NCBI GenBank assembly: GCA_023428755.1
Contig: JAEYWX010000006.1
Coordinates: 186,001 to 250,000 of the forward strand
Length of the DNA stretch: 64,000 nt
Reading direction: 5' to 3'
DNA from: Bacteroidota bacterium
GTDB lineage: Bacteria > Bacteroidota > Bacteroidia > Chitinophagales > Chitinophagaceae
Part shown: positions 27,059 to 35,261 of the stretch, in pieces
Layout of the letters: each line of letters begins with the position of its first letter
How positions within the stretch are numbered: the first letter of the stretch is position 1
Position numbers and translations under genes: made by a program
Notes under the pieces: generated by a model
Database searches by the model: none
Told to the model about the DNA's origin: nothing
What the model saw: only the letters and a program-made list of their open reading frames with translations

Positions 27059-28258
27059 ATGAAAAGCATTTTATTTCTGACCTCTGCGAATCTTGCAGCC
27101 AATCCAAGATTGCTGAAAGAACTGCAACTGGCAACAACCAACGGATTTTCCGCTACAGTTATTCAATTTGCTGTGGGTAACTGGAGCGATCGAATGACTG
27201 CAGAATTGCAACAGCAATTTGCGGGGGTTGAATTCATTCAACTATCAGCGTTACGCAAGCCTTTATGGCCCTGGTTGCTAAGCACGGCTCTTCAGAAAGC
27301 GGGCAATTTTATTCCGCTGCAGCTTCGAACAGGATGGATGCTATCAGTAAGTGCAGGAAAGCGTTCCTTTCTGTTATTGCAGCAACTGAAAAAGGTAAAC
27401 AGAAAATACGATTGGGTAATAGCCCATAACCCGGCCGCATTTTACCCCGCCTCTTGGTTTGGCAAACAAACTGGTGCGATGATCGGTATTGATGTGGAAG
27501 ATTATCATCCCGGCGAAACAACCGATATAAAAGCAAGCCATACGATGAAAAAACTGATGCAGCATGTTTTGCCAACTGCCCGCTACTGTTCGTATGCTGC
27601 TCCTTTGATTGCGGCCGAAGTGCAGCAAGACATAGCGGGTATGAAGAATCAGCAACTCACAATCCTGAATGGGTTTGATGCGGCTGAATTTCAAATGCCT
27701 GTTGCTGCTGCCGCTGAACCAGTAAAGCTGATTTGGTTTTCGCAGCACATTGATGCAGGGCGTGGTCTGGAAGAAGTGCTTCCCGTAGTAAATGAGTTGT
27801 ATCCAAAAGTGGAACTGCATTTGGTGGGTCAGTTACATCAAACATTTGAACAACGATATCTCGGTAATCAAACTGGTATTGTGTTGCATACGCCCATGCA
27901 ACAAAAACAACTTCATTTGTTTTTGTCGGAATTTGATGCGGGGCTGGCAACAGATCTTCCTGTGAACCGTAACAGGGACATTGCATTAACCAACAAGATC
28001 ATTGCCTATGCACAGGCTGGCTTGGCTATTGTTGCGATGCATACTTCGGCCCAGGATCTTTTTTTGAAAGAGAGTGGTTTGTACTACCAGCAAATGGAAA
28101 ACAACCGGTCGTCTGTCCGCAACGCTTTGCTGCAACTGTATCAGAAAAAGAAGAAGGGTGAATTAAATAAGCAGGAGCAATTCCAAAAAGGCCAACGTTA
28201 TGCATGGCATAATTTATCGCAACCGTTACTGAACATATGGGAAAGGAGTAATGCCTGA
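27059..28258 (+). CDS. GT4-like glycosyltransferase
   Basis: 399-residue GT-B type protein. ATG at 27059 (MKSILFLTSANLAANPRLLK) is chosen; an open frame to 26993 would only overlap the preceding gene. Seen: N-half IAHNPAAFYPASWFGKQTGA and GIDVEDYHPGE, donor half KLIWFSQHIDAGRGLEEVLP, LHLVGQLHQTFEQ, FDAGLATDLPVNRNRDIAL and KIIAYAQAGLAIVAMHTSAQ. The E-x7-E motif is weak, so it may be a divergent member. Overlaps the next gene by eight bases. Confidence 0.78.
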   Translation: MKSILFLTSANLAANPRLLKELQLATTNGFSATVIQFAVGNWSDRMTAELQQQFAGVEFIQLSALRKPLWPWLLSTALQKAGNFIPLQLRTGWMLSVSAGKRSFLLLQQLKKVNRKYDWVIAHNPAAFYPASWFGKQTGAMIGIDVEDYHPGETTDIKASHTMKKLMQHVLPTARYCSYAAPLIAAEVQQDIAGMKNQQLTILNGFDAAEFQMPVAAAAEPVKLIWFSQHIDAGRGLEEVLPVVNELYPKVELHLVGQLHQTFEQRYLGNQTGIVLHTPMQQKQLHLFLSEFDAGLATDLPVNRNRDIALTNKIIAYAQAGLAIVAMHTSAQDLFLKESGLYYQQMENNRSSVRNALLQLYQKKKKGELNKQEQFQKGQRYAWHNLSQPLLNIWERSNA

Positions 28259-29549
28259 AAAAAGTTTGAAAACAATACTGATCATTACCCCGCATTACCC
28301 TCCCAGCAACCTCGCAGCTGTTCACCGCAGCCGGTTGTTTGCGCAACATTTACCTTCCTTTGGTTGGGAGCCTGTTATTTTAACGGTGCATGAAGATTAT
28401 TATGAAGAGGAGCTGGATTGGAACCTCCATCAACTGTTGCCAGTCGGCCAACGTATTGAAAAAGTAAAAGCTTTCAAGGTTACCAAACCACGATTGATTG
28501 GCGATATCGGGTTACGTGCGTTTTATCAATTGTGTAAACGGGCATTGGAGCTGGTACAGAAAGAGCAGATCGATTTTGTATACATCCCTATCCCATCATT
28601 TTATGTTTCATTGATCGGTCCCTACCTGCATCGTAAAACGGGTGTGAAATATGGGATCGATTATATTGATCCCTGGGTGCATGTATTTCCGGGTTCAAAC
28701 AAATTGTTTTCAAGACATTGGTTCAGTACCCGGCTGGCGAAATGGCTGGAGCCAAAAGCTGTGAAACATGCATCGCTCATAACGGGTGTGGCCGAAGGTT
28801 ATTACAAAGCAGTGATTGAGCGAAACCCTTCTTTGCAAAAGAGCTGTTTATTTGGTGCAATGCCGTATGGTGGTGAAGCAAGCGATCATGCAGGGTTGCA
28901 ACAACTGAACCTGCAGCCTTATCTGTTTCAACGCAATGCGAAAATGCAATTGCTTTATGCCGGAGCCATGCTGCCCAAAGCATACCGGCCACTGGAAGAA
29001 ATTTTTCGTGCCATTGCTGCAAACAAAGAGCAGTTTGCAGAAGTGGAGTTTCATTTTATTGGTACCGGCAAATCGCCCAACGATGCTGCTGGCTTCAACA
29101 TTAAACCATTGGCAGAGCAGTATGGCTTGTGGCAAACGGTGGTGTTTGAATATCCCAAACGCATTCCGTACCTCGATGTGCTGATACACCTTGCAGCAGT
29201 GGATGCTGTATTTATTCTGGGCAGTACCGAGCCGCATTATACACCCAGCAAAGCCTATCAGGCAGTATTAAGCAAAAAGCCGGTACTGGCCGTATTGCAC
29301 AGCGAAAGCACCGCTGTACAAGTGCTGGAAGATGCAGAAGCAGGTCTTGTATTGCACTTTGCAGGTGAAAAAAATATGGAAACAATTGCTGCCAACTGGA
29401 TGGAAACATGGAAGAGATTTTCAATTTATGCAAAACAGTTTCAACCATCCGCTGTAAAGAGCAATGTGTTTGAACAATATTCTGCAAAAGCAGTTACAGG
29501 CAAGCTTGTTCAGCTTTTAAACAAACTATCAAAATTGGTCAATGAATAA
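28251..29549 (+). CDS. GT4-like glycosyltransferase
   Basis: 432-residue GT-B fold protein: ILIITPHYPPSNLAAVHRSR at the start, DYIDPWVHVFPGSNKLFSRHW in the acceptor half, then MQLLYAGAMLPKAYRPLEEI, FHFIGTGKSP and DAVFILGSTEPHYTPSKAYQ in the donor half. The last motif (SKAYQAVLSKKPVLAVLH) is typical of GT4 proteins lacking a clear E-x7-E. Overlaps neighbours by eight bases on both sides, so it is tightly coupled. Sugar unknown. Confidence 0.8.
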   Translation: MPEKSLKTILIITPHYPPSNLAAVHRSRLFAQHLPSFGWEPVILTVHEDYYEEELDWNLHQLLPVGQRIEKVKAFKVTKPRLIGDIGLRAFYQLCKRALELVQKEQIDFVYIPIPSFYVSLIGPYLHRKTGVKYGIDYIDPWVHVFPGSNKLFSRHWFSTRLAKWLEPKAVKHASLITGVAEGYYKAVIERNPSLQKSCLFGAMPYGGEASDHAGLQQLNLQPYLFQRNAKMQLLYAGAMLPKAYRPLEEIFRAIAANKEQFAEVEFHFIGTGKSPNDAAGFNIKPLAEQYGLWQTVVFEYPKRIPYLDVLIHLAAVDAVFILGSTEPHYTPSKAYQAVLSKKPVLAVLHSESTAVQVLEDAEAGLVLHFAGEKNMETIAANWMETWKRFSIYAKQFQPSAVKSNVFEQYSAKAVTGKLVQLLNKLSKLVNE

Positions 29550-30264
29550 AACCTTACAGAAAGCTATTGTTGATTGTACGCCACCTGTTTTACTTCGTAC
29601 AATAAAAAAAATGATGCGGGGAAAATATGTAGCCAAAGACGGGCTAGACAAAAAAATGGAAAAGTACCTGAATTATTCAAACGGGTTTTATGTGGAGTTA
29701 GGTGCAAACAATGGTATCAAAGAATCGAATACGTATTACTTTGAGAAGTATAAAAACTGGCGGGGAGTGTTAATTGAACCTTCTCCAAATAAATTTATTG
29801 AGTGCAGGCAAAACAGATCGTCTCTCAATGCTTTTTTTTGCAATGCATGTGTATCGTTTGCATACAAAGAGGAATTTGTAAAGATTGTTTATTCCAACCT
29901 CATGTCGGCTCCTACAAATCTTGAATCGGATATTACAGATCCGGTTGAACATGCACGTAAGGGGCAGGCGTATCTTCCGGAAAATGAAATGATTTTTGAA
30001 TTTGGCGCAAAGGCAAAACCCCTTGGTACTATTTTAAAAGAAGCTAACGCTCCTTCAGTTATTGATTTTCTTTCACTGGATGTGGAAGGTGCTGAACTGG
30101 AGGTGTTGAAAGGAGTTGATCATGCCGTTCAGAAGTTTAAATATATGCTGGTTGAATGCCGTAATTTTCAACGACTCGAAGAGTATCTGAAACCACTGGG
30201 GTATTCCTTACTCGAAAAGCTATCTCATCACGATTATTTATTTACTTATGACGGAATCAGGTAA
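29542..30264 (+). CDS. FkbM-family methyltransferase
   Basis: 240 residues. Seen: FYVELGANNGIKESNTYYFE (motif I variant with ELGANNG), GVLIEPSPNKFIECRQNR and IDFLSLDVEGAELEVLKGVD, the FkbM hallmark. This ELGANNG/EPSP subtype is common for FkbM proteins in surface-glycan loci. Fourth FkbM gene here. Overlaps the following gene by 17 bases. Confidence 0.87.
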   Translation: MNKTLQKAIVDCTPPVLLRTIKKMMRGKYVAKDGLDKKMEKYLNYSNGFYVELGANNGIKESNTYYFEKYKNWRGVLIEPSPNKFIECRQNRSSLNAFFCNACVSFAYKEEFVKIVYSNLMSAPTNLESDITDPVEHARKGQAYLPENEMIFEFGAKAKPLGTILKEANAPSVIDFLSLDVEGAELEVLKGVDHAVQKFKYMLVECRNFQRLEEYLKPLGYSLLEKLSHHDYLFTYDGIR

Positions 30265-31006
30265 GGTGCAAAAACCATTTCTCAGAGACTTTATAATTTA
30301 CATGGCCACATCTGTAAAAGTTCTTTTATTGAAAGGCTTGTTTCGGCTTTTTTTAAAAAATATTATTTCTTTTTTTCGCTGGCGTGTATTTCGAACAACT
30401 TCAAAAAATACGATTGATTATCAAATTCCATGGATGTCGTTTGCGGCTATTGATTATTTAAGCGATTGGTTACATAAAAAGATGGTTGTTTTTGAATACG
30501 GATCGGGCGGGTCCTCTTTGTTTATTGCTGAACGGGTACATCAGCTTCATTCTGTTGACCATGATGAGCTGTGGTACAACAAAGTACAGGCAATCATTGA
30601 GCAGAAGCAGATTAAAAATATTACTTACAAGCTGTTCAAACCCGAACCGCTTGTTTCTTCTACTCCATCTGAGTGCGGGAACCCTGCCAACTTTCTTTCC
30701 TGTATGGGAGAGTTTAACGGATTAAGTTTTGAAAACTATGTGCGGTCAATCGACCAATTCTCCGATCATTATTTTGATCTCGTTATTGTAGATGGCAGAG
30801 CAAGGCCATCCTGTATAAAACATGCTATGACGAAAGTGAAACAAGGAGGGGTGTTGTTACTTGACAATGCAGACAGATCCTATTATCTGAATCCATTCCC
30901 CGAATTATTAGAAGAAGATAAGTGGCGGCAAAAGATTTTTATAGGTCATTTTCCTCATTGCTCTGCATCAGTCGTAGATACAACCATATTTTTCTTTAAG
31001 CAGTAA
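30248..31006 (+). CDS. class I methyltransferase-like protein of unknown function
   Basis: 252 residues. The core VVFEYGSGGSSLFIAERVHQ, LHSVDHDELWYNKVQAII, HYFDLVIVDGRARPSCIKHA and VKQGGVLLLDNADRS fits a SAM-binding Rossmann fold. Such proteins are frequent beside FkbM genes in glycan loci; activity is not known. ATG at 30248 overlaps the FkbM gene; ATG at 30302 would remove 18 residues and is possible. The N-terminal hydrophobic stretch (VLLLKGLFRLFLKNIISFF) may associate with the membrane. Confidence 0.65.
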   Translation: MTESGKVQKPFLRDFIIYMATSVKVLLLKGLFRLFLKNIISFFRWRVFRTTSKNTIDYQIPWMSFAAIDYLSDWLHKKMVVFEYGSGGSSLFIAERVHQLHSVDHDELWYNKVQAIIEQKQIKNITYKLFKPEPLVSSTPSECGNPANFLSCMGEFNGLSFENYVRSIDQFSDHYFDLVIVDGRARPSCIKHAMTKVKQGGVLLLDNADRSYYLNPFPELLEEDKWRQKIFIGHFPHCSASVVDTTIFFFKQ

Positions 31007-31051
31007 TCTCTGCTTCACTTTTCTTTTCAAGCCAGTCGTTTCATTGTGTCA

Positions 31052-32059
31052 ATGCGTATTGCCCATATCATGATCTTTGAAAAGTTTAACCGTCGGTATA
31101 TCGAATTTGTAGATACACATTTCAATATCAACGATCATGTGTTTTATATCATCGGAACAAATTACGCCAACTACGATGTAGGTGGATTAAAGCAGGTGGT
31201 GCTGGTAAACAGCTATCCAGGTGTTGTAAAAATGTTCTTCCAATTGATAGGCGTTAAAAAAATATTTCTGCATGGCTTGTGGCACCGGGGCTTTCTGCGG
31301 TTGCTCTTGGGGCAGCCGTGGCTGATCCCGAAATGTTACTGGATGATGTGGGGAGGTGATTTTTACTATCACAAGAGGGAGAGTGCAGTCAAAAAAAAAC
31401 TGATCAAAAAAATCAGGCACTTTGTAAGTCTTGTTGAAGGTGATTTTGAATTGGTAAAAAAATGGTACGGTGCCAGCGGCACCTTCCACCAGTCGATCTT
31501 ATACACGTATCTCTCAGCAGATGAGTTTGAAGTTCCTGTTACTGGCACAGAAACATCATTGATACGGATTTTGGTGGGAAACTCTGCTGATCCGTCAAAT
31601 AATCATGTTGAAGTATTTCAATTGCTGCAGGCCCACCTCCAACATATTGAAGAAGTGGTGGTGCCCTTATCCTATGGCAATTCCGATTATGCAAATGAAG
31701 TAATTGAAGCGGGGCGTACATTGTTTGGAGATAAGTTTACTCCACTTACCGGACTGATTTCGTTAGAGGCTTACAGGGCGATGTTAAGACACACGGATAT
31801 TGCAGTCTTCAACCATAACAGGCAACAGGGACTTGGTAATTTAATTGCCTTGCTGTCGTATGGTAAAAAGGTATATTTGCGACCCGATGTTACCACATGG
31901 CATACGTTTACCCAACTTGGACTTGCGTTATTTGATGTAAAAACCTTTGAACCTAAACTGCTGGATGCCTCGTTGCAGAAAAAAAATGTTGCGTTAATGA
32001 AGCGCTACTTTTCTGCAGCACAGTACCGTGAGCAGCTTGCAAAACTTTTTTTTGAATAA
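31052..32059 (+). CDS. GT56-type glycosyltransferase (WecF/RffT-like, 4-amino-fucose transferase family)
   Basis: 335 residues (ATG at 31052; GTG at 31046 would add two). It shows the GT56 pattern: early FEKFNRRYIEFV, MMWGGDFYYHK, IRILVGNSADPSNNHVEVFQ, VPLSYGNSDYANEVIEAG and AVFNHNRQQGLGNLIALL. The founding member WecF transfers 4-acetamido-4,6-dideoxy-D-galactose (Fuc4NAc) in enterobacterial common antigen. Here it sits in an exopolysaccharide locus which also has a DegT aminotransferase and PglD-like acyltransferase (7646-9426) that could make an N-acylated 4-amino sugar. That match of donor and transferase is inference. Confidence 0.85.
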   Translation: MRIAHIMIFEKFNRRYIEFVDTHFNINDHVFYIIGTNYANYDVGGLKQVVLVNSYPGVVKMFFQLIGVKKIFLHGLWHRGFLRLLLGQPWLIPKCYWMMWGGDFYYHKRESAVKKKLIKKIRHFVSLVEGDFELVKKWYGASGTFHQSILYTYLSADEFEVPVTGTETSLIRILVGNSADPSNNHVEVFQLLQAHLQHIEEVVVPLSYGNSDYANEVIEAGRTLFGDKFTPLTGLISLEAYRAMLRHTDIAVFNHNRQQGLGNLIALLSYGKKVYLRPDVTTWHTFTQLGLALFDVKTFEPKLLDASLQKKNVALMKRYFSAAQYREQLAKLFFE

Positions 32060-32095
32060 CATTTTCGTCTGTATAGCAGACAACGCATTCCTGAC

Positions 32096-32905
32096 ATGAT
32101 CAAATTTGCAATCATCATTCCTTTCAGGCCAAAAGCTGAATCAGTTGACTGGCAGAAAGAGAGTTCCCTCCTCAGGGAAACAGTAAATTCTATTTTACAG
32201 CAAACCTATACTGGCATTCACATTTATGTAGTACACAACGAAGCACCGGAAAATCAACTTACAGATGAACGGGTTAGCTATGTTCATTTTCCTTATGGAC
32301 ATCAACGCTACGAAGAAATGGCGAACAGGCAACAACTGCTGAACAGGTTCAAATCGGAAAAACTGGTGGTGCGCAGATGGGATAAAGCACGAAAATTAAG
32401 TTACGGATGCCAGTTAGCAAAAGAGGATGGAGCAGACTACCTGATGGCGATGGATGCGGATGACCGGCTTTCAAAGTACTTTTTTGAGCGTTTGAATGCA
32501 GAGGCATCTGCCGAAAAAATTTCCGGCTGGTACATGCATTGCGGATTCCTGTACAAAGAACATGGCAAGTATCTGATTCGTATCCCTCAATCGATGCGTT
32601 CATTCAATGGTTCAACCCATGTACTCCATCAATCATTGGTTCGTATTCCGGATTTTCATTCGGTGATCTGGGAAGACTTTAATTTGTTTACCGATCACGG
32701 ATGGATCAAGGAACGCCTGCAACAGGAGTATGGTGTTGATTTGAAGCCCGTAAATTTTCCTGCACTGGTATATGTAGTGCATAACTCAAACATTTCACAG
32801 GTACAAAAGGAGTTTGCGTTTTCATTTCGGAAAATGATCAAACGTTTTCTCAGAAGTGTACGCATTACTCCAGCCTTACGGGAAGAGTTTAATTTTCCGT
32901 CATAA
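32096..32905 (+). CDS. GT2-like glycosyltransferase
   Basis: 269 residues with a GT-A start (FAIIIPFRPKAESVDWQKES), RETVNSILQQTYTGIHIYVV and the metal site DYLMAMDADDRLS (about residue 121). The usual DDGS loop is replaced by HNEAPENQ, so it is a divergent GT2 of the type often annotated as glycosyltransferase family A. The C-terminus is strongly basic. Donor and acceptor unknown. Confidence 0.75.
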   Translation: MIKFAIIIPFRPKAESVDWQKESSLLRETVNSILQQTYTGIHIYVVHNEAPENQLTDERVSYVHFPYGHQRYEEMANRQQLLNRFKSEKLVVRRWDKARKLSYGCQLAKEDGADYLMAMDADDRLSKYFFERLNAEASAEKISGWYMHCGFLYKEHGKYLIRIPQSMRSFNGSTHVLHQSLVRIPDFHSVIWEDFNLFTDHGWIKERLQQEYGVDLKPVNFPALVYVVHNSNISQVQKEFAFSFRKMIKRFLRSVRITPALREEFNFPS

Positions 32906-32931
32906 TAAACGAGCGGGTATCCATTCCACCG

Positions 32932-34107
32932 GTGAAAAAATTAGCCATTATCACAACTCACCCTATCCAGTACAATGCGCCCTTGTTCCGTTTGTTACAT
33001 GAGCGAAAGCGTATTGCACTAAAAGTATTTTATACCTGGGGACAATCAAAGGAAACCGTGTTTGATAAAAAGTTTGGCTTGCAACGCAGTTGGGATATTC
33101 CCTTACTGGAAGGGTATGAGCATGTTTTTGTGACAAACGTTTCAAAACGGCCCGACTCAAACCGTTTTTGGGGCGTTATGAATCCCGGATTGATTCAACA
33201 GCTGCAACAGGAAAAATTTGATGCAGTGCTTGTGTACAGGTGGAGCCTGTTCAGTCATTTCCGCATTTTGCGTGCATTCAAAAAAAAACCAACCTTGTTT
33301 TTCCGGGGCGATTCACATTTGAACAATGTACAAGGCGGTTTCAAAGCTTTTGCAAAAAAATGGTTCCTCCGTTTTGTCTATCAAAATGTATCAAAAGCAT
33401 TTTATGTAGGCCAATACAATAAAGCCTACTACCGTACATACGGTTTGAAAAATGAGCAGTTGAGCTATGCACCCCATGCGATTGATAATAACCGGTTTTC
33501 AAACGAAGCTGATAAATGGGAGGAGGCAGCAAAAAGAGAACGGCAACTGCTTGCCATTCCGCCAAACAGTATTGTATTTCTGTATGCAGGTAAATTTTAT
33601 GCACTCAAGCAGGTGGCTTTATTGATCCATGCATTTCAACAGTTAAGGGGGGAGCAGTACAGGCTGCTGCTCGTTGGCAATGGTGAACAGGAACAGGAAT
33701 TAAAAACACTGGCACAGGGCGATGAGCGTATTTTGTTTGCGCCTTTTCGTAACCAGAGTGAAATGCCGTGCCTGTATCGCATGGGCGATGTATTTGTATT
33801 GCCAAGTAAAAGTGAAACATGGGGCCTGGGCGTGAACGAAGCGATGGCTTGCAGCCGGCCAGCCATTGTAAGTGATGCCTGCGGCTGTGCACCGGAATTG
33901 GTTGTAGAAGGAGAAACGGGGTTTACGTTTCGAAGTGGCGACGAGACCGATCTGTTGCGTGTGTTACGACTGTTTACGGATAAGGATCGATGCAGCAAAA
34001 TGGGAAAGGATGCTTTTGCTCATATTCAGGAATTTAGCCTGGAACGGGTGGCGGAGGTGATTGAAAACGCTGTGAATGGAGAATCGGTAAAAGGTAATAA
34101 GCAGTGA
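32932..34107 (+). CDS. GT4-family glycosyltransferase, first of a tandem pair
   Basis: 391 residues from a GTG start (MKKLAIITTHPIQYNAPLFR). Donor half: FLYAGKFYALKQVALLIHAF, RLLLVGNGEQEQEL, FVLPSKSETWGLGVNEAMAC with the E-x7-E pair. It is clearly paralogous to the next gene: both share the same HPIQYNAPLFRLL opening, KVFYTWGQ, FFRGDS/LFRGDS, YAPHA and the WGL-VNEAMAC-R motif. Stop and next start overlap as GTGA. The pair may add two related sugars or one may be redundant. Confidence 0.87.
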   Translation: MKKLAIITTHPIQYNAPLFRLLHERKRIALKVFYTWGQSKETVFDKKFGLQRSWDIPLLEGYEHVFVTNVSKRPDSNRFWGVMNPGLIQQLQQEKFDAVLVYRWSLFSHFRILRAFKKKPTLFFRGDSHLNNVQGGFKAFAKKWFLRFVYQNVSKAFYVGQYNKAYYRTYGLKNEQLSYAPHAIDNNRFSNEADKWEEAAKRERQLLAIPPNSIVFLYAGKFYALKQVALLIHAFQQLRGEQYRLLLVGNGEQEQELKTLAQGDERILFAPFRNQSEMPCLYRMGDVFVLPSKSETWGLGVNEAMACSRPAIVSDACGCAPELVVEGETGFTFRSGDETDLLRVLRLFTDKDRCSKMGKDAFAHIQEFSLERVAEVIENAVNGESVKGNKQ

Positions 34108-35261
34108 AGAAATTAGCGATTGTTACAAGTCATCCGATTCAGTATAATGCACCGTTGTTTCGATTATTGACAGAGCGGGGGAATATTGAATTAAAAGTGT
34201 TTTATACCTGGGGGCAAACAAAAGAGGGCAGTGTTTACGATCCGGATTTTAAAAAAACATTTGCGTGGGACATTCCTTTGCTGGAAGGTTACGAAAAAGA
34301 ATTTGTGGAGAATGTATCGGATAAACCCGGAGCAGGTCATTTCAATGGTATAAAAAACAAAGACCTGGTGCAACGGATCGATGTGTATGATCCGGACACG
34401 TTGCTGGTTTTTGGCTGGAGTTTTCATAGCCATTTACATCTGCTACGGCATTATAAAGGCAAAAAGAAAATCCTATTCCGGGGCGATTCAACCCTGCTGG
34501 ATGAAGCTGCGGGTTTGTCCTTAAAAAAAATAATACGAAGAATTGCCTTAACGTGGATATACCGGCACATCGATATCGCTTTATACACCGGAACAGACAA
34601 CCGGGCCTACTATGTAAAACACGGGCTTAACAACATGCAACTGGCCTATGCCCCGCATGCTGTTGAAAACAGCCGTTTTTATGATGCGGACGGACATGCG
34701 GCAGCAAAAGCAAGGATATGGCGTAAAGAGCTTGGAATAGGTGATCATGAGCTCGTTTTTTTATTTGCAGGGAAGCTGGAACCGAAGAAAGATCCGGCGT
34801 TGTTGATCGATGCTTTTTTGTTACTCCCCCGCAACGATGTACGTTTACTGATCGTTGGGAACGGGTTGCTGGAAGATGAATTGAAACAAAAAGCAGCCAG
34901 TGATAAACGTATCCTGTTTCTTGATTTTCAAAATCAGCAACAAATGCCGGTGGTTTATCGTTTGGGAGATGTGTTTGTACTGCCTTCCAAAGGACCCGGC
35001 GAAACATGGGGGCTCAGCGTAAACGAAGCGATGGCTTGTGGCAGGGCCGTAATTGTCAGCAACAGGTGCGGCTGCGGAAAAGAATTGGTAAAAAGTAACG
35101 GCAAATTGTTTGCTGCTGCACATCTGTCGGAACTTGCAGCAGCGATGCGTTTCTTTGCAGAGAACAGGGATGCGGTTCAGTCAATGGGAAATGAAAGCCG
35201 GAAAATAATTGATAAATTTTCATACAGGGAAATTGCAGATGTTATTGAAGAATTGGTATGA
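34104..35261 (+). CDS. GT4-family glycosyltransferase, second of a tandem pair
   Basis: 385 residues, GTG start overlapping the previous stop by four bases. Same architecture as the preceding gene (KLAIVTSHPIQYNAPLFRLL, ILFRGDSTLLDEAAGL, YAPHAVENSRF, FVLPSKGPGETWGLSVNEAM), pointing to tandem duplication followed by divergence. GT4 donor half with E-x7-E is intact. It overlaps the polymerase gene by four bases, so pair and polymerase are probably translated together. Confidence 0.87.
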   Translation: MKKLAIVTSHPIQYNAPLFRLLTERGNIELKVFYTWGQTKEGSVYDPDFKKTFAWDIPLLEGYEKEFVENVSDKPGAGHFNGIKNKDLVQRIDVYDPDTLLVFGWSFHSHLHLLRHYKGKKKILFRGDSTLLDEAAGLSLKKIIRRIALTWIYRHIDIALYTGTDNRAYYVKHGLNNMQLAYAPHAVENSRFYDADGHAAAKARIWRKELGIGDHELVFLFAGKLEPKKDPALLIDAFLLLPRNDVRLLIVGNGLLEDELKQKAASDKRILFLDFQNQQQMPVVYRLGDVFVLPSKGPGETWGLSVNEAMACGRAVIVSNRCGCGKELVKSNGKLFAAAHLSELAAAMRFFAENRDAVQSMGNESRKIIDKFSYREIADVIEELV

